Shown here: one piece after another, positions 1 through 7,709 of the stretch
Layout: each line of letters opens with the position of its first letter
How positions within the stretch are numbered: the first letter of the stretch is position 1
Source of the DNA: Bacteroidota bacterium
GTDB lineage: Bacteria; Bacteroidota; Bacteroidia; B-17B0; Aurantibacillaceae
Assembly (NCBI GenBank): GCA_021156365.1
Contig: JAJNDK010000003.1
Span: 372,001-436,000, forward strand
Reading direction: 5' to 3'
DNA: 64,000 bases
Translations under genes and position numbers: made by a program
The notes under the pieces: generated by a model
The model's input: only the letters and a program-made list of their open reading frames with translations
Database searches by the model: none
Told to the model about the DNA's origin: nothing

Positions 1-584
1 CCCGGGAGCAATGTAACGGACTGGCCGGCATCGAATTCTGCTAAACCATTGACCGGGCTCACGCTGGATGAAACAGATAAGTAACTGGTTACTTCATAAT
101 CCTGCGGTGGCAAGGGAGAGAAACCCTGTGTAAGTGTCGCCGCATTGGGGCAGGTCGTATTTACATAATAGTAAAAAGTACTCTGCCAGTCCCAGATAAG
201 GCCGATGTGCTTACGGATCTCGAATTTCAGCAGCTGTGTCTGGCCTATAGGAGTACCCGGAGGCAGATAGTAGCTTATATTAAACTCGTCGAATTCGGCA
301 AACGTAAAGACAGACCCGGAATCCCAGGAAGTAAGTCCTACAACAATATCCAGGTTCTGTACAAGATTCGGAGCATCCTGGGTAATAAGGATCTTGTATT
401 CAGCACCGATGTCGAAATTATCCATACTCAGGTACCCGGAGTTGGTAGTGACTATTCCTACAAGCGGTACGCCGTCATATTGCCAGATACTTACATTCCC
501 ATTAATGGTTGCAGGATCCGAGACGGCGAATTTTGGCAGACAAACGATCATGATCGCTGTCAGTATTGAAATGATCGTTTTCAT
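1..584 (-). CDS. Secreted hypothetical protein, 3' end cut by the left window edge
   Basis: The minus strand is open from an ATG at 584 to the first base of the window, about 194 codons without a stop, so only the N-terminal part is visible. It starts with a signal-peptide-like stretch (MKTIISILTAIMIVCLPKFA), followed by a short beta-rich segment with the motif NGNVSIWQYDGVPLVGIVTT and later a region around YYLPPGTPIGQ. I do not recognise the family. The beta-rich, Thr/Ser-rich composition fits a large secreted surface protein. Its ATG lies only 3 bases after the stop of the S74-like gene upstream, so the two are probably co-transcribed. The C-terminus, where a T9SS sorting domain would be, is outside the window. 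Confidence 0.75.
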   Translation of the reverse strand, partial: MKTIISILTAIMIVCLPKFAVSDPATINGNVSIWQYDGVPLVGIVTTNSGYLSMDNFDIGAEYKILITQDAPNLVQNLDIVVGLTSWDSGSVFTFAEFDEFNISYYLPPGTPIGQTQLLKFEIRKHIGLIWDWQSTFYYYVNTTCPNAATLTQGFSPLPPQDYEVTSYLSVSSSVSPVNGLAEFDAGQSVTLLP

Positions 585-587
585 GAT

Positions 588-1328
588 TTATTTTTTTTGT
601 TTCAGGTCTTTCACTTCTTTTTCCAGACGGATCACATACAGTGTGAGTTCCTCGATCTTTTCCAAAAGCTTCGCATCCATCGAGGCCACGTCCAGCCCAT
701 TCGTTACCATTTCCTGTGCAGAAGGAACTCCTGGAAGATGTTTGTGCTCGTTCACATAAGCTTCCACTTCGGGCAGCGACAGCATTTTGTAGTTTTTATC
801 AAACACATAATCCGACCAGTTGCCGGTAGTTTCCACGGCCACTTTCACCTTTTCCGTCAGGATCCCTGTTTCCACATAGAGCTTGTAACCAGCAGGAAGG
901 CCTATCGTTGCCGGATTCCCGATCAGCACATTACTGTTCACTGTCAGGCCCGCGGTAGGATTGTCGGTTTTGATCCCTACATTTCCGTTGCTGTGTTTCA
1001 GGTAAAGGAAATAATTTCCCGGATTAGGTTGTCCGCTGCCCGGTCTCCAGAAATTCAGGCCGTTAGGTGTACATTCCATTCCCCAGATATTGCTGTTCGA
1101 AGGAGCAGGTCCCAGTGTGATCTGTGGACCACCGTAGGTATTGTTTCCTGTCACAGTAAGGATACCATCCGTCACCTGGAGCTTGGCGCCGGCTGTTACT
1201 GTTGTTGTCCCGATCCCAACGCTTCCCGAACGGTAGGTAGTACCTGTCGTTACGACTGAACCAAGCCATTGAGCCTGTGTTGTCTGGATAGCTATAGCCA
1301 TCGCCGCAAATAGAATTAATTTTTTCAT
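588..1328 (-). CDS. Secreted tail-fibre/S74-like C-terminal domain protein
   Basis: A 246-residue protein with a signal peptide (MKKLILFAAMAIAIQTTQA, ending AQ). The middle is Gly/Thr-rich with pieces such as GSVGIGTTT and NGNVGIKTDNPTAGLTV, the pattern of Bacteroidota proteins related to phage tail-spike/TMF stalks. The C-terminal about 80 residues (VFDKNYKMLSLPEVEAYV, HKHLPGVPS, then a Leu/Glu/Lys-rich coiled coil) match the conserved tail region often annotated next to the S74 chaperone domain. I infer an extracellular trimeric fibre; no catalytic role is visible. The frame extends upstream to a TTG at 1415, but ATG 1328 begins the signal peptide and is preferred. It precedes the left-edge gene by 3 bases. 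Confidence 0.75.
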   Translation of the reverse strand: MKKLILFAAMAIAIQTTQAQWLGSVVTTGTTYRSGSVGIGTTTVTAGAKLQVTDGILTVTGNNTYGGPQITLGPAPSNSNIWGMECTPNGLNFWRPGSGQPNPGNYFLYLKHSNGNVGIKTDNPTAGLTVNSNVLIGNPATIGLPAGYKLYVETGILTEKVKVAVETTGNWSDYVFDKNYKMLSLPEVEAYVNEHKHLPGVPSAQEMVTNGLDVASMDAKLLEKIEELTLYVIRLEKEVKDLKQKK

Positions 1329-1381
1329 GATCTGATTGTGTTTGATTGTGCCTACTCTGTTTAAAGCTTTTCGGCTTCCGC

Positions 1382-1423
1382 TTAGCCCTTTTTGTTCCCG
1401 TTTTGCAGAAACCAAAAAAGCAT
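1382..1423 (-). other. Short upstream ORF in the leader of the S74-like gene
   Basis: A 13-codon ORF (MLFWFLQNGNKKG) begins 5 bases after a TATTTTTG -7 box (1429-1436) and ends at a TAA 53 bases before the ATG at 1328. If transcription starts from that box it would be the first ORF translated on the mRNA. It may be chance or a leader peptide; there is no regulatory codon run to decide. Confidence 0.25.
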
Positions 1424-1428
1424 GGCGG

Positions 1429-1436
1429 CAAAAATA
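1429..1436 (-). promoter_or_regulatory. Bacteroidota -7 promoter box TATTTTTG
   Basis: An exact TAnnTTTG match on the minus strand about 100 bases upstream of the ATG at 1328. It implies a leader of about 95 nt for the two-gene minus-strand unit 1328 to 1. No clear -33 TTG was seen at the usual 19-21 base spacing. Confidence 0.5.
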
Positions 1437-1514
1437 GCTTCGCTAAATAGCTGAATACTAATTAAAACGCAGCGATGTGACGAACCCGGTATAAAATAGT
1501 GACGAACCGGAGGC

Positions 1515-4100
1515 TTAAAATTGGATTTTTTGAAGTTCTCCGACATAGGTTTCACCCACAGCTATTTTTTCGCCACGAACGATCACCTCTTTTTTGCTTT
1601 TTTCCTGTATTTTATCCAGGCGTACAATGCTGGAACGGCTGATACGAAGGTATTCCAGAGGATCCGGCACCAGTTCAAGGAAGCCTCCGATCTTGTAACG
1701 GGTCACAAATTTTTTTGTATCCGTTTGTATTTCAATGTAGTTACCACTTGCTTTTACAAAACAAATATCATTGGTAACGATGCGGATGTGTTTGCCCTGT
1801 TCTTTAAAAACCACATAATTTGTTTTCTTCTTCAGGCGCTTTAACAATTGCCGGAGGAGCTCACGGCTGATATCACGGTTATAGCTCAGGATCCGGAACC
1901 GGAAAAAGAGATACACCATTGCTAAAACAAAAACAAAGACTGCCGCTGCGAACCAGCCAGTTTTCCAGAACGGCGGAGCGATCCGGAATTCAAATTCCCG
2001 ACGCTCGCTCCCCCAGTCAGCATGTGCTCCTCTGGCCTCCACTATAAAAGTGTAATTGCCGGGAGGCAGAGAAGGGTATGTAATGGAAAGCCCGCTCGTA
2101 TAATTCCATTTCTCCTCCAGGCCCTGGAGCCGGTAGCGATACAGGATAGGAGAAGATTCGTGGAAGGAAATAGCCTTGAAACAAAATTCGATGCGATTCT
2201 GATCGTACTCCAGGTTCCCTGACATCTTCTCTGCACAGGCGCGATCATTCACTTTAAAACAATCAATGGAAAAATAATAAGCGCTGCTTTCCTTTTTCTG
2301 CAGGAGCATCGATAGAGGAAAAGAGCACAAACCTTTTCGGGTTCCTACCCAAACGGTGTCGCTGATGATCTCCACATCCGTGATCTCGTTGCTGATCAGG
2401 CCCTCGCTTCCGGAGATGATATGGATGCGAGCGACCTTTCCGTTTTTGAAAACGATCCGGTTGAGCCCGCTGTGGGTGCAGGCCCAGAACGTAGTGTCGT
2501 TTTCGATATGGATCCTGTTCACGAGGTTGTTCACCAGGCCCATCGTTTTGTCTATTTTGTATACTGTATCGGCACCTGCAATGAGGAGTCCATTTCCTTC
2601 CACTGCTATCAGCAGCTTATCGCCCCACGAAGCTATATCGCTGATCTTTGATACGGGCACATCAGGATATGTGCAGCGCCTGATCTGCTGATCGTGGAAT
2701 TCATAAAGCCCTTTGTTGCCGGCCAGAAAAAAACGGTCACGATGAAAACAGATATTGTTCACCCGGAATTGGGTATAGATCTCCTTTTTCTTTCCGGCAT
2801 GCAGGATGTATATGTTCCGGTAACCGGCTGCTATAAATGAATCATTTCGATGCGCGGCAAAATTGACGGGATTGATTTTGAGATCGTATAAGGGCGTTTT
2901 GTGGTTGCCGGCAAAGAGTTTACCATCACTGATAAAATAAACCCCGTTGGTAACAGGATCAGAAGATATCAGTGCAGGTCGTTTAATGCCCGCAGTATAT
3001 TTTTTGGTCATTTTGTTTTTTGCAAGCACAGCCACATCGCCGTTATAAAGCCCCATCCAAAGAGCGCCGGATTCGTCTTTTGTAAGCGAATGCACCCAGG
3101 CATCTGTTGTTTCACTGCTCCCGTAAGAGCTCAGCGAACTATTGTTAGCGTGGAATACCCCGTCATTCAATGTAGACAGCCAATACCCGCCTTCATGATC
3201 GATCAGGACTTTTGTTACGGATTTGCCGGAAAGCAGAGCCTGTATCTTTTTTCCCGACAGGTCGAAAATGCACCCACCTCCATAGCGAAACCCTACCCAA
3301 AAGAGACTGTCATTCAGTTTTCCGAGGGAAACAGGCTCGAGTGTATCCTTGATGATGATTGGATCAGCCACACCTTCTTTTACTATCCGGACACTTTTCA
3401 CGTCGGAAAAAACAGCGCATTTTTGTTTTTCGAAAATGCAGGCTTTCACATAACCGCCCGTATTGTTCTTTTTGGAAGAAATGGAATAAGCCCAATTCGT
3501 TTTAGAAAGCCCTGGTTGGTTAGTGGAGTGGATGAAGAAAAAATCGCGGCCCTGCTTATTTATATATGCAGAGGTTTCATGCCTGCGCTGTAGTATCTGA
3601 AAGGAGTTGTGCAATGTTTTCCCGCAGCTGTCAATGCAAATGTATCCCAAGCCGTTAATGACACTCATGAACAGGGAGCCCTCATCTGAAAAGAAGATAC
3701 AGTTGGCAACAAAATTATCCGGGATAGCCATAAGTGTTTTATTGAAGCGGTAGGGCTTAAATACCGCAGCTCTGCCACGTATGCAAAAAAGACTTTTGTT
3801 AAGTGTCGTACACCAGATATCACCGTTTGCCTGAGGGAAAAATTTGAAGACCGTATTATCTGTCAGCCCATCAGCACTTGTATAATTTTTGAATTGATAC
3901 CCGTCATAGCGCGAAAGCCCCTGGTCGGTAGAGAACCACAAATACCCATACTTGTCCTGTATGATATCATGGACCTGCGTACCCGGCAATCCGTTCTCTG
4001 CCGAATAGTGATTGAAATGAACATCCTGCGCATAAACCAAAGGATCAGACAGGAAGCTGATCGCACATATCGCAATTGGAAATAGTTTTTTTACCAGCAC
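1515..4100 (-). CDS. Propeller / Y_Y_Y membrane sensor with C-terminal LytTR DNA-binding domain
   Basis: 861 residues from a GTG start. The order is: signal peptide (cleavage near VYAQ); about 14 short blades of the two-component-regulator-propeller type (GYLWFSTDQGLSRYDG is the first); a Y_Y_Y Ig-like domain near residues 610-710 (PPGNYTFIVEARG); one membrane helix near 717-734; a short basic linker; and a LytTR domain at about 758-861 (DICFVKASGNYIEIQT, LRISRSSIVRLDKI). It therefore carries periplasmic sensing and DNA binding in one chain, without histidine kinase or receiver domains. The product should be an inner-membrane-tethered transcription factor, probably sensing a surface glycan or envelope signal. 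The ligand cannot be read from sequence. It is transcribed alone, downstream of the sigma-factor operon. An inverted repeat lies just upstream (4122-4141). Confidence 0.9.
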   Translation of the reverse strand: MLVKKLFPIAICAISFLSDPLVYAQDVHFNHYSAENGLPGTQVHDIIQDKYGYLWFSTDQGLSRYDGYQFKNYTSADGLTDNTVFKFFPQANGDIWCTTLNKSLFCIRGRAAVFKPYRFNKTLMAIPDNFVANCIFFSDEGSLFMSVINGLGYICIDSCGKTLHNSFQILQRRHETSAYINKQGRDFFFIHSTNQPGLSKTNWAYSISSKKNNTGGYVKACIFEKQKCAVFSDVKSVRIVKEGVADPIIIKDTLEPVSLGKLNDSLFWVGFRYGGGCIFDLSGKKIQALLSGKSVTKVLIDHEGGYWLSTLNDGVFHANNSSLSSYGSSETTDAWVHSLTKDESGALWMGLYNGDVAVLAKNKMTKKYTAGIKRPALISSDPVTNGVYFISDGKLFAGNHKTPLYDLKINPVNFAAHRNDSFIAAGYRNIYILHAGKKKEIYTQFRVNNICFHRDRFFLAGNKGLYEFHDQQIRRCTYPDVPVSKISDIASWGDKLLIAVEGNGLLIAGADTVYKIDKTMGLVNNLVNRIHIENDTTFWACTHSGLNRIVFKNGKVARIHIISGSEGLISNEITDVEIISDTVWVGTRKGLCSFPLSMLLQKKESSAYYFSIDCFKVNDRACAEKMSGNLEYDQNRIEFCFKAISFHESSPILYRYRLQGLEEKWNYTSGLSITYPSLPPGNYTFIVEARGAHADWGSERREFEFRIAPPFWKTGWFAAAVFVFVLAMVYLFFRFRILSYNRDISRELLRQLLKRLKKKTNYVVFKEQGKHIRIVTNDICFVKASGNYIEIQTDTKKFVTRYKIGGFLELVPDPLEYLRISRSSIVRLDKIQEKSKKEVIVRGEKIAVGETYVGELQKIQF

Positions 4101-4121
4101 AATTGAAATAGTATTTTATTC

Positions 4122-4141
4122 AGTTATCTAAATATATAACT
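4122..4141 (-). promoter_or_regulatory. Inverted repeat over a near-consensus -7 box upstream of the LytTR sensor
   Basis: AGTTAT and ATAACT arms separated by 8 bases lie about 20-40 bases before the GTG start. They flank TATATTTA, which is one base off the TAnnTTTG consensus. The placement suits an operator; autoregulation by the LytTR domain is inference. Confidence 0.35.
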
Positions 4142-4286
4142 ATTAAGGAGGAAAAAAAATTATTCGGGCAGTATTTTAAGGGCTTGCTAATATTAGCGAA
4201 GCATCCGCGATAATTCGCATAGATCTAAAAAAGAAAAGCCCCTGTAAGAGAATGGTGAACACTTTCAGAAACATCATTAAATCGGG

Positions 4287-5522
4287 TCAGGAAAAATAGT
4301 ACAGGCTCTTTATTTTTTTAGCGATCACTTTCCGGTCAGTTTCCGTCTTTGCAAGCGCCATTGCTTTTTCCAAATGTTCTTTTGCTTTTTTAGTGTCGCT
4401 GCCTGTATACAATTCGCCTAACAAATGATAATAATAAGGATTGTCTTTCAGCTGAAGTTTTTCCGCCTCAAGGATCGCCGCCTCTTTTCCGTTTGCTTTC
4501 GAAAGTGCAAAGGTGCGGTTGAGTGCTGCTATCGGTGAGTATTCCATTTGCAGCAGCTGATTGTATAATTGTAAAATGGCTTCCCATTTTTCGTGCGTGT
4601 CTTCTTTTCGTGTGTGCCACCAGGCAATATTTGCTTCGATATGATACTTCGAAAGGTTGTCCCCGCTTGCCGCTTTGTGCAGGTAATACACACCCTTTGC
4701 GATCAGCTCCTGATTCCAGAGGCTTTCGTCCTGGTCGGCGTAGAGAATAATCTCACCGCTTTCTGTGCGGCGGGCACCAAATCGCGAGGAGTAAAAACAC
4801 ATAAGGGCGAACAAAGCATTCACTGCCGGTGTGTTGGTTCCTTCGTTTTCCATCAACAGGTAGGTAAGCCTCATTGCTTCGAGGCATAGTTCCTCGCGCA
4901 ATATAGAATTGTATGTTTCGGAGTAATACCCCTCGTTGTACAGGAGATACAAAGTAGTGAGCACTGTTTCCAGTCGTTTGTCGATCTCCTTTACAGAAGG
5001 AACTTCAATCTGAACTTTTTCTGCCCGCAGTTTTTCACGCGCCCGGAACAGCCGTTTGTTGATGGTTTCCTTATTGCTCAGGAAAGCATTGGCGATTTCA
5101 TCAATCCCGAATCCACAGAGGATGCGCAGTGCCAGGCCGATCTGCGCCTCTGCGGGGATGCAAGGATGGCAGATCGTGAATAACATCTGCAGTTGGCTGT
5201 CGCTGATATTCTTGTCCGAGAGATCGATCATTTCTTCTTTTGCCGGCAGGGAATTTTTTAATTCGGCAGCTATCTTTCCCGTAAAAAGCTGATAGCGCTG
5301 CAGGTGATTTTTTGCTTTGTTCTTCGCTACGGAATACAGCCACGCAGCGGGATTCTCCGGTACACCTTTGTAGGGCCAGGTTTCGAGCGCGGCCAAAAAA
5401 GTTTCACCCGCAAGGTCCTCTGCAAGCTCGATATGTGCTATACCGAAATGCTTGCAGAGAACTGCGGTGATCTTCCGGAATTCGGTCCGGAACAGATTTG
5501 GTAAGATTTCCTGCTGCTCCAT
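4287..5522 (-). CDS. ECF42-type RNA polymerase sigma factor with C-terminal TPR-like extension
   Basis: 411 residues. Sigma region 2 lies at about 10-75 (EDLAGETFLAALETWP, PAAWLYSVAKNKA) and sigma region 4 at about 125-170 (GFGIDEIANAFL, KRLFRAREKLR). A long C-terminal extension follows, with LYLLYNEGYY, a DQDESLWNQELI motif and TPR-like helices. That architecture is characteristic of the ECF42 group, known to be encoded beside YCII/DGPF proteins and to lack a classical anti-sigma factor. The extension is thought to regulate the factor itself. Here the YCII gene is immediately upstream (15-base gap), fitting the family pattern exactly. Its target promoters are not obvious in this window. Confidence 0.92.
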   Translation of the reverse strand: MEQQEILPNLFRTEFRKITAVLCKHFGIAHIELAEDLAGETFLAALETWPYKGVPENPAAWLYSVAKNKAKNHLQRYQLFTGKIAAELKNSLPAKEEMIDLSDKNISDSQLQMLFTICHPCIPAEAQIGLALRILCGFGIDEIANAFLSNKETINKRLFRAREKLRAEKVQIEVPSVKEIDKRLETVLTTLYLLYNEGYYSETYNSILREELCLEAMRLTYLLMENEGTNTPAVNALFALMCFYSSRFGARRTESGEIILYADQDESLWNQELIAKGVYYLHKAASGDNLSKYHIEANIAWWHTRKEDTHEKWEAILQLYNQLLQMEYSPIAALNRTFALSKANGKEAAILEAEKLQLKDNPYYYHLLGELYTGSDTKKAKEHLEKAMALAKTETDRKVIAKKIKSLYYFS

Positions 5523-5537
5523 CAGCGTTTTTTAATT

Positions 5538-5891
5538 TTAATGGATCCCATCTCCTTTGGCGATCTTACGTACCTCGACTGTATTACCCTCACCCTGTAA
5601 AACCGGAGAGCCTTTTGCAAATTCCACTGCTTCTTCCAGGGAGTTTGCTTTCACGATCACATAACCACCGATGGTTTCCTTGATATCCCCGAAAGGTCCG
5701 TTGGTTACCACTTTTTTATGATGCACTACTTTTGCTTCTTCGAAAGGCAGGCCATTGCCACCTACAAATTTGTTCTGTGCAGCAATGCCTCCGATCCAGT
5801 CCATGGTCTGTTTCATCCATACCTGTATCTGCTCAGGTGAGGCTACTTTTTTTCCGTCCTCGTGCCTGAAAATTAACATGAATTCGTCCAT
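5538..5891 (-). CDS. YCII/DGPF-domain protein, partner of the ECF42 sigma factor
   Basis: A 117-residue single-domain protein with the YCII-related ferredoxin-like fold pattern: MLIFRHEDGK at the start, TNGPFGDIKETIGGYVIV in the middle (the DGPF-like motif reads NGPF) and EVRKI at the end. It is first in a two-gene operon with the ECF42 sigma factor, separated by 15 bases. In the family these small proteins co-occur with ECF42 factors. Their biochemical role is not firmly established, though a sensing or small-molecule function is often suggested. A second ATG four codons in is an alternative start. Confidence 0.9.
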   Translation of the reverse strand: MDEFMLIFRHEDGKKVASPEQIQVWMKQTMDWIGGIAAQNKFVGGNGLPFEEAKVVHHKKVVTNGPFGDIKETIGGYVIVKANSLEEAVEFAKGSPVLQGEGNTVEVRKIAKGDGIH

Positions 5892-5989
5892 TTGCTTAAT
5901 TTTTTTAATTGATGAATAATGAATTATATACTGATAACAAGCCGGGTTTGTAAAACTGGACAGGCCCCTAGAAATAATTTGTTAAAATA

Positions 5990-6898
5990 TCAGGCACCCG
6001 GAATAGTGAAATTGATCCCTACTCTCAGTACCGGATTGGGTGCGTAGCCGCTGATGAGATAATTGAGTGGGGTATATTCTGCCTGCAGCCCTACATATTT
6101 ATAGGTGATCCGAACGAACCCGTGAAAATCGGTGTAGTTGTGAATGAAGCGGTCCTGCACACGGGTATTGTTATCCAGCCGCTGCACCTGCCTGAAAGTG
6201 AGGGGAAGATTGTAGAGCACACCGATGTCTATCATCAGCCCGGAAAAATCATAATCATATTGAGTGAAATCAAAAAAGCTGAAACGATTGGTAAAGCCTA
6301 CGCAGACATTAGCTGTGGTGTAGCGTTTACTGATGATCTTGTTTCCTGCAAAAGAACTGGTATCTCCGGGGAAATGGGTGTAGCCTACTGTACCTCCCCA
6401 GCTGAATGCCTGCGAACAATACTTGTTTGGCTTTGGGAAAAAATTCATCAGGAAACCTGCTTTATATACTTCATTCTTTATTTTTTCGGGTTGCGGTGAA
6501 ATATCCTGGCTGCCATACATAAACAGGACGTTTCCGTCTACCAATAGATCAATGGAATCTCTTTTGTCACAATAAGAATACTTGTCCACACTGATATCAT
6601 AGTTGACCGTGCAATTGGCCTGTACTTTCAGCTGATCGTATTCGAGGTAATTTTGATCATCCTTTTTCAATACCACTTTATACATTCCCACGGGCAGTGA
6701 ATCGATCTCCCAGTCGTTCTCATATTTATTGAAGGGTATGTACCGCACCAGGCTGTCGTTTTGATATAAGTATCCGGTAACAATGCTGTACCGTGTATAT
6801 TCTATGTCGAAGGAAAGGAAGAGCTTGCCCTGCTCCTGTGCTTTGACTTTAAACGAAAACAACAGCAATAAAAAAGTAAAAGGAATAAGTTTTTTCAT
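5990..6898 (-). CDS. Secreted protein with C-terminal barrel-like region
   Basis: 302 residues with a clear signal peptide (MKKLIPFTFLLLLFSFKVKA, then Q). Residues about 25-105 form a small beta-sandwich-like segment that includes LPVGMYKVVLKK, as in carboxypeptidase-regulatory-like domains. The C-terminal half has alternating hydrophobic strands and aromatic girdles (VRITYKYVGLQAEYTPL, VLRVGINFTI) and ends near the terminus, as outer-membrane beta-barrels do. I infer a small outer-membrane protein of unknown cargo. It has its own -7 box (6913-6920), which overlaps the stop codon of the methyltransferase upstream, so it can be transcribed separately. Confidence 0.65.
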   Translation of the reverse strand: MKKLIPFTFLLLLFSFKVKAQEQGKLFLSFDIEYTRYSIVTGYLYQNDSLVRYIPFNKYENDWEIDSLPVGMYKVVLKKDDQNYLEYDQLKVQANCTVNYDISVDKYSYCDKRDSIDLLVDGNVLFMYGSQDISPQPEKIKNEVYKAGFLMNFFPKPNKYCSQAFSWGGTVGYTHFPGDTSSFAGNKIISKRYTTANVCVGFTNRFSFFDFTQYDYDFSGLMIDIGVLYNLPLTFRQVQRLDNNTRVQDRFIHNYTDFHGFVRITYKYVGLQAEYTPLNYLISGYAPNPVLRVGINFTIPGA

Positions 6899-6912
6899 AT
6901 CTACTAAAGATA

Positions 6913-6920
6913 CAAATTTA
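6913..6920 (-). promoter_or_regulatory. -7 promoter box TAAATTTG overlapping the upstream stop codon
   Basis: An exact TAnnTTTG match whose first three bases are the TAA stop of the methyltransferase gene (stop at 6918-6920). It lies 14 bases before the ATG of the barrel-like protein at 6898. Confidence 0.6.
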
Positions 6921-7709
6921 CTTTTTCACCGCTACAATGGAATACATCATCGGGAGTTTTCCTTCCATTCCCTTTATCCGGAATTTTTTCGGGCTTATTT
7001 CAACCGTGTTATTAAAGCAGTTATAGGGCGAATAATCATATTCTTTAAAATCCAGCAGTTCCATCCCATTCCTGAGCAATCCCTGCATTACATCTGTCAG
7101 CGGATGATTCCAGCTCACCGTTTCGGTAGTGATGGGTGCATCTTTATCGGCATAGGTTCCGGATGTGGTTTCTTCTATATCTTCCACATTAAAATAGGAA
7201 TAGTCGATCTTTGTGAAGTCATTATCGAACATCCATACCACCGGGTGGAACTCTACAAATACCAATTTGCCGCCGGGCTTCAGGAAATGTGCAATCACCT
7301 TTGCCCATTTATCGAGGTCCGGGAGCCAGCCGATAGCACCGCAGCTGGTGAATACCATGTCGAATTGTTTATTCAGGTGCTGTGGAAGCTCATACAGATC
7401 GCAGCAAACAAAATGAGCAGCTGCATTTGTTTGTACGCTTAGCTCTTTTGCTTTTTCAATGGCCTTGTCGGAAAGATCGGCTCCGGTAACTTCTGCTCCC
7501 AGGCGTGCGATCGAGATACTGTCCATCCCGAAATGGCATTGCAGGTGAAGCACCGATTTTCCTTTCGGATCACCAAGCGCGGCGAGTTCCATATCACTCA
7601 GGGAAGAAGCCCCTTTGAGGAAAGCAGGCAGGTTGTAAAAGTCTGAGTTTACATGGTATTCCGTCCGGCTGTTCCAGCTGGCCCTGTTCTTTTCAATATA
7701 ATTATTCAT
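6918..7709 (-). CDS. Class I SAM-dependent methyltransferase
   Basis: 263 residues from the ATG at 7709; the frame opens 12 codons earlier, but that extension lies inside the GH18 gene. Motif I for SAM binding is VLHLQCHFGMDSISIARLG, followed by VTGADLS with the acidic ribose-binding residue. Later motifs are FDMVFTSCGAIGWLPDL and LKPGGKLVFVEFHP. The fold is the Methyltransf_11/25 type acting on a small molecule. The substrate cannot be assigned. Its start overlaps the end of the GH18 gene by 8 bases (ATGAATAA), so the two are translationally coupled. The final stop codon doubles as part of the next gene's promoter box. Confidence 0.88.
   Translation of the reverse strand: MNNYIEKNRASWNSRTEYHVNSDFYNLPAFLKGASSLSDMELAALGDPKGKSVLHLQCHFGMDSISIARLGAEVTGADLSDKAIEKAKELSVQTNAAAHFVCCDLYELPQHLNKQFDMVFTSCGAIGWLPDLDKWAKVIAHFLKPGGKLVFVEFHPVVWMFDNDFTKIDYSYFNVEDIEETTSGTYADKDAPITTETVSWNHPLTDVMQGLLRNGMELLDFKEYDYSPYNCFNNTVEISPKKFRIKGMEGKLPMMYSIVAVKK

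Noticed and set aside
2901-3593. 230-codon plus-strand frame opposite the LytTR sensor gene
   Set aside because: Antisense shadow with no protein-like features.
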